The notes under the pieces: generated by a model
What the model was told of the DNA's origin: nothing
The model's input: the letters and a program-made list of their open reading frames with translations, nothing else
Databases searched by the model: none
In this document: piece by piece, positions 49,108 to 57,968 of the stretch
How the letters are laid out: each line of letters starts with the position of its first letter
Numbering within the stretch: position 1 is the first letter of the stretch
Source of the DNA: Dietzia sp032248695
GTDB lineage: Bacteria > Actinomycetota > Actinomycetes > Mycobacteriales > Mycobacteriaceae
Length of the DNA stretch: 64,000 bases
Assembly: GCF_032248695.1 (NCBI RefSeq)
Contig: NZ_JAVHXC010000001.1
Location: forward strand, 62,001-126,000
Direction: 5' to 3'
Program-made: the position numbers and the translations under genes

Positions 49108-50037
49108 GTGTCCCAGGGCCCGCTCATGGTTCTCGACAGCGCCGGCCTGTGGTTCCGCGCGTTCCACTCTGTCCCCGAGAAGATCACGGGCCCCGACGGC
49201 GCCCCGACCAACGCGGTGCGCGGGTTCTGCGACATGGTGGCCGTGCTTGTGGAGGAGTACTCCCCCACCGGGTTGATCGCCGCCCTGGACCGCGAATGGC
49301 GCCCCGACTGGCGGGTGAAGTTGCTGCCGTCCTACAAGGCCCACCGGGTGGGTGACGACGGCGAGGAGGACGCCCCCGAATCCCTGGGGTCGCAGGTCGG
49401 GGCGATCCGCGCGGTCCTCGGCGCGGCGGGCCTCACCCAGGCCTGGGCGGATGCCGCGGAGGCCGATGACGTGCTGGCCGCGCTGGCCGCCCGTGACCGG
49501 GAGGTGTTGGTCGTCACCGGCGATCGCGACCTGTTCCAGCTGGCCTCGGCGACCACCACCGTGGTGTACGTGGGGGCCGGGATGAAGAAGCGGCTCGCGT
49601 ACACCCCGCAGGTCGTGGCGGAGCGTTTCGACCTCCCCGCCGGGGCGGACGCGCGGGTCTACGCGGATTACGCGGTGCTCGTCGGGGACGCCTCCGACGG
49701 GCTGCCGGGGGTCGCGGGGATCGGCGCGAAGACCGCCGCCGCGCTCCTGCGCGAGTACGGGGACCTGGACGGGATCATCGCCGCGGCCGGCGACCCCGGG
49801 TCGGGGCTGAGTGCCCGTCAGCGTAAGGCGATCACGGAGGGCGCCGACTACCTCACCGCCGCGCGAGGGGTGGTCCGGCTCGGCGGGCGGGCGTTCGACG
49901 TGCAGTTCGAGGGCGATGTCGACGGCCGCCGCGGGCCCGTGGACGCGGGCTGGATCGAGTCGCTCGGTGAGTCGACGGGCCAGCAGCGCGCGATCGATCG
50001 GCTCGTGGCGGCGACGGCGGTACTCGACCAGGTCTGA
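49108..50037 (+). CDS. 5'-3' exonuclease (PolA N-terminal type)
   Basis: A 309-residue FEN-like nuclease resembling the 5' nuclease domain of DNA polymerase I and Rv2090. The acidic metal sites are seen in MVLDSAGLWFRAF, AALDREWRPDWR, ADDVLA and VTGDRDLFQL; the helix-3-turn-helix is VGDASDGLPGVAGIGAKTAA. It probably removes RNA or flap ends. The GTG at 49108 follows CGAAGGAGG. It is convergent with helY with 22 bases between stops. Confidence 0.9.
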   Translation: MSQGPLMVLDSAGLWFRAFHSVPEKITGPDGAPTNAVRGFCDMVAVLVEEYSPTGLIAALDREWRPDWRVKLLPSYKAHRVGDDGEEDAPESLGSQVGAIRAVLGAAGLTQAWADAAEADDVLAALAARDREVLVVTGDRDLFQLASATTTVVYVGAGMKKRLAYTPQVVAERFDLPAGADARVYADYAVLVGDASDGLPGVAGIGAKTAAALLREYGDLDGIIAAAGDPGSGLSARQRKAITEGADYLTAARGVVRLGGRAFDVQFEGDVDGRRGPVDAGWIESLGESTGQQRAIDRLVAATAVLDQV

Positions 50038-50059
50038 GCCGCTCCCGGGCGGGCGCGGG

Positions 50060-52720
50060 TCAGGCCATGTGGTCCAGGACGACGCCGCGGCGCAGCGACC
50101 CGACCGCCGAGCGGGCGGTCCGGGCGAGATCTGGCTCGGCGACCTGTCCGACCTGGGCCAACACGTCCACCACGAGGCGGGCGGACCGCACGAAGTCGCC
50201 GGCGGTGAGCTCGACGCCCTCCTGCCACGACGCGGCCAGGATCGAGGCGAGCGCGCCGCCGGAGACCCAGTGGTGAAGCACGGGTGCGAGCCCGGCGTCC
50301 AGGTCTGGTGTCGTGGGCAGCCGGTGTGCTCGCTCCACCTCGGCCACGTCGCCGGCCACCCGTTCGGTGTCCGCCAGCGCGGTTCGCAGTACCTCGTCGG
50401 AGGGCTCGCGGACCGCCGAGTCGGTGCGCGGGTGCGCGACGATCGTGGCGATCACCGCGGCCAGCCCGGCCGCGTCGAGTCCCCGCCAGACGCCGCGGCG
50501 CAGGCACTCGGCGACGAACAGGTCCTGTTCGGTGTGGACCCCGGCGAGCAGGTGGCCCGCATCGGTGGCCCGCAGGACACCGTCGACCTTCTCCAGGTAG
50601 CCGAGGTGGCGCAGCAGGTCCACGATCCGCCGGAAGCGCCGGGCGAGCGAGTCCGCGTCCGCGTCGACCTCCGCGGTGAGGGCGGCGACGTCCGCGTCGG
50701 CGCGGGCCCACCGATCGTGCAGGCGGGCGAGGGTGTCGATCCGCGGATCGTCGTGCAGCGGGTGCTGACGCAGCGCCCGGCGGGCCGCCGCGATCCGCGG
50801 GTCCTTGCGAACCGGCTTGCCCCCGACGTTCTTCATGCGGCCCTTGGCCTTGCCGCGCAGGTGTTCCATGCGCTGCACCAGCGCGCGCTTGGCCCGGCCG
50901 TCGAGCTTGCGGCGCCCCTTGGGCAGGTCGACCCGGCCCACCGGGACGGGCGGTGCGGCGAAGTCGTGCTGGCGCAGCCACCCGGTCCACCCGGTGTCGG
51001 TGAGGCAGAGCAGCGCGGGGTCCGAGGGGATGTCGGTCCGGACCTGCAGGACGGTCGCGACCATCCCGAACCGCTTGCGGCCCACGGTGATGACCGAGCC
51101 GGCGGTCTGCTTGAGCATGGCCGCCCGCACGGAGTCGAGCCGGTCGTCGCGCGTGGCCTTCTCCGCCCTGCGCTCGAGCCGGCTCAGTTCGGCGCGCAGA
51201 CCCATGTACTGGTCGAGGTCGGCGTCTCCCCCGGCGTCCTCGAGCGAGGCGCGCATCCTGTCGCGCTCGTCGGAACGACGCTCGATCGCCCGGGACCGCG
51301 ACACCAGCGTGCGGTCGGTCTGGAACTGGGCGAAGGACCGGCCGATGAGGGTGGTTGCCTCCTCCACGCCGAGTTGCTCGACGAGGTTGACGGCCATCGA
51401 GTAATCGGGTGTGAACGCGCTGAGCAGCGGGAAGCGGGGCGTGTCGACGAGCGCGGCCAGGGCGTCCAGGTCGAGGTCGGGCTGGTCCAGCACCACCGCC
51501 GTGCCCTTGGTGTCGATGCCGCGTCGGCCGGCCCGCCCGGTGATCTGGGAGTACTCGGCGGCGGTGAGCATCATGTGCGTGTCGCCGTTGAACTTGGTCG
51601 TCTTCTCCAGCACCACGGCGCGCGCCGGCATGTGGATGCCCAGCGCCAGGGTCTCGGTGGCGAACACGACCTTGATGAGCCCGGCGGAGAAGAGCTCCTC
51701 GACGATCGTGCGGAACAGCGGGAGCATTCCCGCGTGGTGGGCGGCGAGTCCGTTGACGAGGCCGGCGCGGAAGGCGGCGAAGTCGAGCGCGTCGAGATCG
51801 GGCTGCGGTACCTGTGCGACCGCGGCGTCGACGTGCGAGGCGATGCGCCGGGCCTCCTCGCCGGTCGTCAGGCGCAGCCTCGCGCGGCGCATCTGGGCGA
51901 CGGCGCCGTCGCAACCCGCCCGGGAGAAGACGAAGTAGATCGCGGGCAGGAGCCGCTCGTCGTCGAGCCGTTCGATGACGTCCTGGCGGCGCGCCCACTG
52001 CGCGCGGGGGCGGGCGGCCACACGCTCGTCGTGGTAACCGGACCGCACCCGGCGGCGCTGGTCGGCCGCGGCGCGGACGGGGACGAGGTCGCCGTCGGTG
52101 TACAGCATGTGGGCCAGGGGTACCGGCCGGTGTTCGGACAGGACGACGGCCGTGTCGCCGCGGATCTCGGTGATCCAGTCGCCGAGCTCGTCGGTGTTGC
52201 TCAGCGTCGCGGACAGCCCGACCAGTCGCACGGCGGGGTCGAGGGTGAGGATGATCTCCTCCCAGACCACGCCTCGCGAGCGGTCGCCGAGGTAGTGGAT
52301 CTCGTCCATCACGACGCAGTCGAGATCGTGCAGCGCCGACGAGGCGCCGTAGATCATGTTGCGCAGCACCTCGGTGGTCATCACCACGACGGGCGCGTCG
52401 GCGTCGATCGAGTGGTCGCCGGTGAGCAGGCCCACGTTCTCGGGGCCGAAGCGCTGCCGGAACTGCCGGAACTTCTGGTTGCTCAGCGCCTTGACGGGGG
52501 TCGTGTAGAAGCAACGCCCGCCTCCGGCGAGGGCACGGTAGGCGGCGTACTCGCCGACCAGGGTCTTGCCCGAGCCGGTCGGCGCGGACACGAGCAGGTT
52601 GCGCCCGGCGTCCAGGGCGGCGAACGCCTCGAGTTGGAAGGGGTCGGGCGCGAAGCCCTCGCCGGAGAGGAAGCCCTCCAGCAGATCGTCGGGTCGGGTC
52701 TCGTCAGGTGATGTCGTCAT
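50060..52720 (-). CDS. helY: Ski2-like DEAD/DEAH RNA helicase (HelY)
   Basis: An 886-residue superfamily-2 helicase of the Ski2/Mtr4 type (HelY, Rv2092c). Motif I SAPTGSGKTLVGEY lies near residue 50, motif II VVMDEIHYLGD near 145, motif III GLSATLSN near 175, and motif VI QITGRAGRRGID near 405. The long C-terminal half holds a coiled-coil/arch-like region and a DSHCT-type C-terminal domain. It probably unwinds structured RNA. The start at 52720 overlaps the tatC stop by 17 bases, suggesting co-translation in a tatA-tatC-helY operon, as in M. tuberculosis. Confidence 0.93.
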   Translation of the reverse strand: MTTSPDETRPDDLLEGFLSGEGFAPDPFQLEAFAALDAGRNLLVSAPTGSGKTLVGEYAAYRALAGGGRCFYTTPVKALSNQKFRQFRQRFGPENVGLLTGDHSIDADAPVVVMTTEVLRNMIYGASSALHDLDCVVMDEIHYLGDRSRGVVWEEIILTLDPAVRLVGLSATLSNTDELGDWITEIRGDTAVVLSEHRPVPLAHMLYTDGDLVPVRAAADQRRRVRSGYHDERVAARPRAQWARRQDVIERLDDERLLPAIYFVFSRAGCDGAVAQMRRARLRLTTGEEARRIASHVDAAVAQVPQPDLDALDFAAFRAGLVNGLAAHHAGMLPLFRTIVEELFSAGLIKVVFATETLALGIHMPARAVVLEKTTKFNGDTHMMLTAAEYSQITGRAGRRGIDTKGTAVVLDQPDLDLDALAALVDTPRFPLLSAFTPDYSMAVNLVEQLGVEEATTLIGRSFAQFQTDRTLVSRSRAIERRSDERDRMRASLEDAGGDADLDQYMGLRAELSRLERRAEKATRDDRLDSVRAAMLKQTAGSVITVGRKRFGMVATVLQVRTDIPSDPALLCLTDTGWTGWLRQHDFAAPPVPVGRVDLPKGRRKLDGRAKRALVQRMEHLRGKAKGRMKNVGGKPVRKDPRIAAARRALRQHPLHDDPRIDTLARLHDRWARADADVAALTAEVDADADSLARRFRRIVDLLRHLGYLEKVDGVLRATDAGHLLAGVHTEQDLFVAECLRRGVWRGLDAAGLAAVIATIVAHPRTDSAVREPSDEVLRTALADTERVAGDVAEVERAHRLPTTPDLDAGLAPVLHHWVSGGALASILAASWQEGVELTAGDFVRSARLVVDVLAQVGQVAEPDLARTARSAVGSLRRGVVLDHMA

Positions 52721-53819
52721 AGATCGAGCCGCCACCGGCCGGGGCCTGCAGCGGGCGGGTGTCACCCGGCGCGCGGGTGCCGGTGACGTCTGCTCCGGGG
52801 CCCGGGGTGCGGGTACTTGAGGTGCGGGCGCCCGCGGCGTCGGCGGAGGTGGGTGTGAGGGGGGCTGGTCGTTCGAGTGGGCCGGAGCCCCCGAGGCCGC
52901 CGGCGGGGGCGAGCGGCGAGGCGGATTCGTCGTCCACCTCGAGCCAGTCCTCGCGGGACCTCTTCCTGCGCTTGTCGTGGAGGCGGGCGAACTGGATGGC
53001 CGCCTCCACGAGGATGCACACCGCCACGGCCAACGCGAGCATGGAGAACGGGTCCTGGCCGGGTGAGGCGACCGCGGCGAAGACGAAGATGCCCATGATG
53101 ATGCCGCGACGCGACCGCGCGAGCGTCTCGTAGCTCACGACACCCGCCACGTTGAGCATGGCGATGAGCAGCGGGATCTCGAAGCTGACCCCGAAGATGA
53201 GGATGAGCTGGATGAGGAACGTGAAGTACTGCGTGCCGGACAGGGCCGTGGTCTGGACGTTGTCGCCGATCGAGAGCAGGAACTCCAACGCGTGGACGAT
53301 CACGACGTACGCGAGGACCGCGCCCCCGATGAAGAGCACCGCGGCCAGGATGGTGAAGACGATCCCGTACCGCTTCTCGTTCTTGTGCAGGCCGGGCGTG
53401 ATGAACGCCCACAGCTGGTAGAGCCAGACCGGGCTGGCGAGCACGATGCCGGCGGTGGCGGCGACCTTGAGGCGGAGCATGAACTGCTCGAACGGGCCGG
53501 TCGCGAGCAGGCGGCATTCGTCGCCGTTGTCACCCAGCTGGAGCCGGGCCCCGGGCGGGATGTCGCAGTACGGGCCGGTGAGGATGCCGCCGAGCGAGGG
53601 TACGCCCAGGAACCCGGTGCCGTACCACCAGAAGCCGAAGCCGAGGGTGACCACGATCGCCGCCGACGCGATGAGCAGGCGGGTCCGCAGTTCGTAGATG
53701 TGCTCGATGAGCGGCATCGTGCCGTCGGGGTTGCGCGGCCTGCGGCGTCGCCGGGACAGCAGGCGACCGGCGCCGCCCTGGCGGGTGGCGCCGGTGTCCG
53801 TGGTGCCGGTCTGTGTCAT
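52704..53819 (-). CDS. tatC: Twin-arginine translocase subunit TatC
   Basis: A 371-residue receptor/core component of the Tat export system for folded, often cofactor-bearing, proteins. The six-helix core spans about residues 35-290, with the signal-peptide recognition site MPLIEHIYELRTRLL near the N-terminus, and FEQFMLRLKVA, SPVWLYQLWAFITPGL, FEIPLLI and ASPGQDPFSMLALAVAV later. The C-terminal 85 residues are polar and Pro/Gly/Thr-rich, an extension typical of mycolata. It is followed by helY with a 17-base overlap and preceded by tatA with 12 bases between. Confidence 0.95.
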   Translation of the reverse strand: MTQTGTTDTGATRQGGAGRLLSRRRRRPRNPDGTMPLIEHIYELRTRLLIASAAIVVTLGFGFWWYGTGFLGVPSLGGILTGPYCDIPPGARLQLGDNGDECRLLATGPFEQFMLRLKVAATAGIVLASPVWLYQLWAFITPGLHKNEKRYGIVFTILAAVLFIGGAVLAYVVIVHALEFLLSIGDNVQTTALSGTQYFTFLIQLILIFGVSFEIPLLIAMLNVAGVVSYETLARSRRGIIMGIFVFAAVASPGQDPFSMLALAVAVCILVEAAIQFARLHDKRRKRSREDWLEVDDESASPLAPAGGLGGSGPLERPAPLTPTSADAAGARTSSTRTPGPGADVTGTRAPGDTRPLQAPAGGGSIYDDIT

Positions 53820-53831
53820 GGACGAGGCGGC

Positions 53832-54275
53832 CTACTGCCCCTGCTGGCCCTGGCCGCCCTGGTACGGGGCGGTGGGGTCGCTGAACTGCTGACCCTGGGG
53901 CGGGGTCGGCTGCTGGTAGGGCTGCTGCGGCGCCTGCGGGTAACCCTGGGCCGGGGGCTGGCCCTGACCCTGGTACTGCTGGCCCTGCGCGGGGTACTGC
54001 TGCCCCTGCGCCTGGTACTGCTGCGGGGCCTGCGGCTGGTACTGCTGGGCCTGCGGCTGCGCGTACTGCGCGGCGTTCGGCTGACCCTGGGTGAGAGCCT
54101 GCGGTTCCTGCTCCTCGGCCGGCTTGTCGTCGTTCTGCATCTCCTTGATCTCGGACTTGAAGATGCGCATCGACCGCCCGAGGCCGCGGGCGGCGTCCGG
54201 GAGCTTCTTCGAACCGAACAGCAGGAGCACCACCGCGAGGACGATGAGCCAGTGCCAGATGCTCAACGCACCCAT
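53832..54275 (-). CDS. tatA: Twin-arginine translocase subunit TatA
   Basis: The pore-forming small Tat subunit. The N-terminal membrane anchor (GALSIWHWLIVLAVVLLLFGSKKLP), the amphipathic helix (DAARGLGRSMRIFKSEIKEMQ) and FG-type hinge match. The protein is 147 residues, longer than usual, because of an 80-residue Gln/Pro/Tyr/Gly-rich tail with QQYQ and GQQY repeats. Its DNA is correspondingly repetitive. The start at 54275 follows CCTCCGT complement (ACGGAGG). It starts the tatA-tatC-helY operon, separated from pafC by a hairpin region. Confidence 0.94.
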   Translation of the reverse strand: MGALSIWHWLIVLAVVLLLFGSKKLPDAARGLGRSMRIFKSEIKEMQNDDKPAEEQEPQALTQGQPNAAQYAQPQAQQYQPQAPQQYQAQGQQYPAQGQQYQGQGQPPAQGYPQAPQQPYQQPTPPQGQQFSDPTAPYQGGQGQQGQ

Positions 54276-54316
54276 GTCAACCTCCGTTTGTCGGACAACA
54301 CATTCATGCTAACGCA

Positions 54317-54372
54317 CCGACGCCGTCCCGCGTCGGCGGGCGCACCCGCTGAACACACGGTGACCAGCGGGT
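54317..54372. terminator. Two hairpins between pafC and tatA
   Basis: CCGACGC (54317-54323) pairs with GCGTCGG (54330-54336) and ACCCGCTG (54344-54351) pairs with CAGCGGGT (54365-54372). Both lie in the 108-bp gap between the pafBC and tat genes on the minus strand and may end the pafA-pafB-pafC transcript. Confidence 0.6.
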
Positions 54373-54383
54373 TCACCGCCAGT

Positions 54384-55346
54384 TCACGCCCCGGCCGTCG
54401 AGTCTTCGCCCACGGTGTACACGGCGAGGCCGTCGGCGGCCCGTCGGGCGACCTCGGCCGCGAGCCCGGGGTCGACGGGCCGGACGACGTCGGCGTGGCC
54501 CAGCAGGAAGCGCAGGAGCCACTGGCGGTCGTGGTAGGCGATCTCGACGTCCAGATCGCCGTCCGGGCGGCGGACCACCGAGTGGAACCGGAACTCGTCG
54601 AGGAACCACGCCGCGGCGGCCGGGACACGGGCGGCCTCGAGGCGGAGGTCGCCCTCGCCGTCGTCCTGCGGCTCGGGCCCCAGCGCGCGGCGCGGTCCCA
54701 CCGCCTCGACTCCGCTCATGCGGTCGGTGCGGAAGGTCCGCCACTGACCGGAGGAGCGGTCCACGCCGTGGAGGTAGGAGTGGCCGTCGGCGACGGACAG
54801 TCGCGCCGGGTCCACGACGCGTGTGGTGGAGGTGTCGGAGCTGGCCGAGTGGTAGACGAAGCGCAGGGCGAGGCCGCCGTGCACGGCGGTCCGCACCACG
54901 TCGGCGTCGGTGTCCGCCCGGACCCGCCTGGCGTCGTCGGCGGTGGCGCGGGCCTCGCTCCCGGTGGCCGTCCGCAGGGTCGCGAGCAGGTCACGCAACG
55001 CGCCCTGGTCGATCACCTCGGGCTGGTCCAGGAACACGGCCAGACCGGTCTCGAGGGTCACCGCCTCCGCGGCCGTGAGGCGGACGGGGCGGTCGATGCC
55101 CGCGGTGAAGGTGACCTCCACCATCTCGGCGTCGTCCAGGTCCTCGGAGGAGAACGCCAGGTCGATGAGGTCGCCGGGGCCGTAGCCGGGTAGACCGCAG
55201 GACCACAGCTGCCACAGGGCGTCGCGCAGTTGCTTCTCGCCCATGCCGAGGTCGCGGGCGGCGTCGGCGACGGGCACGGGCCCGCGCGTGTGGAAGTACG
55301 GGACCACGCTGAGCAGCGTCGCGAGCGGGACGGTGCGGGCGCTCAT
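54384..55346 (-). CDS. pafC: WYL-domain DNA-damage regulator PafC
   Basis: A 320-residue partner of PafB in the heteromeric DNA-damage activator of mycolata (LexA-independent response). An N-terminal winged helix (VPVADAARDLGMGEKQLRDALWQLWSCGL) is followed by WYL domain (ALRFVYHSAS through TFRTDRMSGVEAVG) and a C-terminal WCX region. The start overlaps the PafB stop as ATGA, implying coupling. A hairpin region separates it from tatA. The pair sits downstream of pafA, the Pup ligase, in the conserved order. Confidence 0.93.
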   Translation of the reverse strand: MSARTVPLATLLSVVPYFHTRGPVPVADAARDLGMGEKQLRDALWQLWSCGLPGYGPGDLIDLAFSSEDLDDAEMVEVTFTAGIDRPVRLTAAEAVTLETGLAVFLDQPEVIDQGALRDLLATLRTATGSEARATADDARRVRADTDADVVRTAVHGGLALRFVYHSASSDTSTTRVVDPARLSVADGHSYLHGVDRSSGQWRTFRTDRMSGVEAVGPRRALGPEPQDDGEGDLRLEAARVPAAAAWFLDEFRFHSVVRRPDGDLDVEIAYHDRQWLLRFLLGHADVVRPVDPGLAAEVARRAADGLAVYTVGEDSTAGA

Positions 55347-56311
55347 CGGGCGGCCTCCTCGGCGGCGGTGAGGATCGACACGACGCGCACCCGCAGTTCC
55401 GCGGGACGCAGGGCGACGGCGTCGGCGCCCTGGGCGGCCACCAGCGCGGACAGTTCGCCCAGCGGCGCCGCGAGCTCGAGGTCGGTGCCCGGGCGCCCGA
55501 AGCGCCGGGCCGGCGTGGCGGACCGGGCCATGGCGCGCAGTTCGGCCGCGCGACCGTCCGCCGCCCAGACCGTGGCCTCGAGCAGCGGGTTGAGCCGGGA
55601 GACGGCGTCGTCGAGGAGCGCCAGGACCTGCTCGGTGGGCGGCACGGCGGCGGTGCGGGCGGCGCGGCCGACGCGGACGTCGGAGATGCGGACGAGCCGG
55701 AAGGTGCGGGGTTCGCCGCGGTCGAGGTCGTGGCCGACGAGGTACCAGTGGCCGTGGCGCGAGCCGGTCCACCACGGTTCGACCCGCCGGGTGGTGGGGT
55801 CGGTCGCGCCGGCGGCCGTGTGCGAGAAGGTGATGGAGGTGCCCCCGGCGATCGCCTCGGCGACGAGGGCGGCGGTGGCCAGCTCGGTGGGGTCGGCCAC
55901 GGAGACGGTGGCCCCGGCGTCGTGGACGGGGTCGATCCCGGCGGCCGTGAGCTTGGCCAGCGCGCCTCCGGCGTGGGCGGCGCGCTCCCCCTCGCGCCAC
56001 ACCTCCGCGGCGACGGCGAGGACGCCGGCCTGCTCGGGGGTGAGGGTGATCTCCGGCAGTTCGTAGCCGTGGGTGGGGATCCGGTACCCGGCCGGCGAGC
56101 CGGGGGCGAGCGACGGTCCCTGCTCCAGGGGGACGCCGACGTCGCGCAGTTCCCGCTTGTCCCGCTCGAACATCCGCAGGAAGGCGTTCTCGGATTCGCA
56201 GTCGTCGTATCCCTGGACCATCCTGCGGATCTCCTCGGCCGACAGGAAGGCGTTGGTCGACCGCAGGCAGATCACGAGGTTGACCAGTCGTTGCGACTTC
56301 GAGGTGGACAC
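55343..56311 (-). CDS. pafB: WYL-domain DNA-damage regulator PafB
   Basis: A 322-residue PafB with an N-terminal HTH (STSKSQRLVNLVICLRSTNAFLSAEEIRRMVQGY), a WYL domain (about residues 150-225; WYLVGHDLDRGEPRTFRLVRISDV) and a C-terminal WCX-type region. PafBC responds to DNA damage, apparently sensing single-stranded DNA, and activates repair genes. The GTG at 56311 is 11 bases after the pafA stop. The stop overlaps the PafC start. Confidence 0.93.
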   Translation of the reverse strand: MSTSKSQRLVNLVICLRSTNAFLSAEEIRRMVQGYDDCESENAFLRMFERDKRELRDVGVPLEQGPSLAPGSPAGYRIPTHGYELPEITLTPEQAGVLAVAAEVWREGERAAHAGGALAKLTAAGIDPVHDAGATVSVADPTELATAALVAEAIAGGTSITFSHTAAGATDPTTRRVEPWWTGSRHGHWYLVGHDLDRGEPRTFRLVRISDVRVGRAARTAAVPPTEQVLALLDDAVSRLNPLLEATVWAADGRAAELRAMARSATPARRFGRPGTDLELAAPLGELSALVAAQGADAVALRPAELRVRVVSILTAAEEAAR

Positions 56312-56322
56312 GTCAGGGAACG

Positions 56323-57729
56323 CTATCGTCCGAGCGCGGCGATGAGATCGTCGACACGCGGGTCGACCTCGGCGAACGGGTCGGTCAGCGCGACGGTGGG
56401 CAGGGTGCCGTCGGAGACCTTGAGGTGGACCCAGTCCACGGTGAAGTCCCGTCCGGCCCCGCGGGCGGCGGTGATGAACCGGCCGCGCAGCGCGGCGCGG
56501 GTGGTCTCGGGGGCCGTGCCGCGGGCCCGCTCGACCGCGGCGTCGTCGACCACGCGCGAGACCATCCCCCGGCGTTCGAGGACGGAGTGCAGGCCGCGCC
56601 CGGGCCGGATGTCGTGGTAGGTGAGGTCGAGCTGCGCGAGACGCGGGTGGTCGAGGTCGACGCCGGTGCGGTCCTGCACCTGCCGGATGAGCCGGAGCTT
56701 GGCGGCCCAGTCGACGTCGGCGGCGATCGCGTCGTGGTCCCCGGACTCGACGGCGTCGAGGATGCGCTCCCACAGCGCCACGCAGTACTCGACGTCGGGC
56801 CGGTCGTCGCGTTCCCAGCCGCCGGCGTCCAGGTAACGGTGGACCGTGGCGAGGAACTCGCGCTGGATCTCGAGCGCGGACATGGTGCTGCCGTCGGTCA
56901 TCGCGACGGGCCGGGTGCCGGTGAGGTCGCGGCTGATCTCGCGGATCGCCCGGACGGGGTGGGCGACGGCCATCGGCCGCAGGGCGGTCCCGGCCTCGAT
57001 CGCCTCCAGGACGAGCCGGGTGCTGGCCACCTTGAGCAGGGTCGTGGTCTCGATCATGTTGGAGTCGCCCACGATCACGTGCATGCGCCGGAAGCGCGTG
57101 GAGTCGGCGTGGGGCTCGTCGCGGGTGTTGATGAGCGGGCGCGAGCGGGTGGTCGCGGAGGACACGCCGTCCCACATGTGCTCGGCGCGTTGGGAGAAGC
57201 AGTACACCGGCTCGGCGGACTCCCCCAGGCCCACGCCGGCGGGGGTGCCGGGCAGGATCTTGCCGGCGCCGCAGATGAGCTGCCGGCTGACCAGGAACGG
57301 CAGGAGCGTGTCGGCGATGCTGCGGACCTGGGTGCTGCGGTCGAGCAGGTAGTTCTCGTGGCAGCCGTAGGAGTTGCCCACGGAGTCGGTGTTGTTCTTG
57401 AACAGGTAGACGCGGGCGTCGATGCCCTCGGCGGCGAGGGACTCCTCCGCGGCGAGGGCGAGGTCGTCGACGATCCGCTCCCCCGCCCTGTCGTGGGCCA
57501 CGATCTGCCGGAGCCCGTCGCATTCGGCGGTGGCGTACTCCGGGTGGGACCCCACGTCGAGGTAGAGGCGCGCGCCGTTGTCGAGGAAGACGTTGGAACT
57601 GCGCCACCGCTCGACGACGGGGCGGAACAGGTAGCGCGCGATCTCGTCGGCGCCGAGCGAGCGGGCGCCCTCACCGGAGACGCTGGTGATCCCGAACTCG
57701 GTCTCGATACCGACGATGCGACGGATCAT
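56323..57729 (-). CDS. pafA: Pup-protein ligase PafA
   Basis: A 468-residue carboxylate-amine ligase of the glutamine-synthetase-like fold that attaches Pup's C-terminal Glu to target lysines using ATP. Signatures are MIRRIVGIETEFGI at the N-terminus, DVGSHPEYATAECDG, FKNNTDSVGNSYGCHENYLL, RDEPHADSTRFRRMHVIVGDSN and DLTYHDIRP. Length is normal. The start at 57729 is six bases after the pup stop, so the two are co-transcribed. Its substrate Pup carries a C-terminal Gln, so Dop must deamidate it first. Confidence 0.97.
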   Translation of the reverse strand: MIRRIVGIETEFGITSVSGEGARSLGADEIARYLFRPVVERWRSSNVFLDNGARLYLDVGSHPEYATAECDGLRQIVAHDRAGERIVDDLALAAEESLAAEGIDARVYLFKNNTDSVGNSYGCHENYLLDRSTQVRSIADTLLPFLVSRQLICGAGKILPGTPAGVGLGESAEPVYCFSQRAEHMWDGVSSATTRSRPLINTRDEPHADSTRFRRMHVIVGDSNMIETTTLLKVASTRLVLEAIEAGTALRPMAVAHPVRAIREISRDLTGTRPVAMTDGSTMSALEIQREFLATVHRYLDAGGWERDDRPDVEYCVALWERILDAVESGDHDAIAADVDWAAKLRLIRQVQDRTGVDLDHPRLAQLDLTYHDIRPGRGLHSVLERRGMVSRVVDDAAVERARGTAPETTRAALRGRFITAARGAGRDFTVDWVHLKVSDGTLPTVALTDPFAEVDPRVDDLIAALGR

Positions 57730-57735
57730 GGGCCT

Positions 57736-57912
57736 CTACTGACCGCCCTTCTGGACGTAGGACTTCACGAACTCCTCGGCGTTGGTCTCGAGGATGTCGT
57801 CGATCTCGTCGAGCAGCGAGTCGGCGGAGCTGGTGTCGGCGGCCTTGACGACCTGGCCGGCCTCGTCGTCGCCCTCGCCGGGTCCGCCGGCGTTCTTCTG
57901 GATCTGGGACAT
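57736..57912 (-). CDS. pup: Prokaryotic ubiquitin-like protein Pup
   Basis: A 58-residue intrinsically disordered tag. It begins MSQIQKNAGG, is acidic throughout (DEIDDILE), and ends SYVQKGGQ, so the last residue is Gln and needs deamidation to Glu by Dop before ligation. The AAA-binding coiled-coil-forming segment and the VKSYVQKGGQ tail are conserved. GGAG precedes the ATG. It lies 56 bases downstream of dop and six bases upstream of pafA. prcB/prcA, which sit downstream of pup in M. tuberculosis, are absent here. Confidence 0.97.
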   Translation of the reverse strand: MSQIQKNAGGPGEGDDEAGQVVKAADTSSADSLLDEIDDILETNAEEFVKSYVQKGGQ

Positions 57913-57968
57913 GGTGCTCTCCTTGCTGGTGCGGTGGGGCGTGGGTGCGGCCCGCGGGGCCCGTGCGG

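Noticed and set aside
49811..52711. 966-codon plus-strand frame opposite helY
   Set aside because: Antisense to HelY motifs; Val/Asp/Leu-rich shadow composition.
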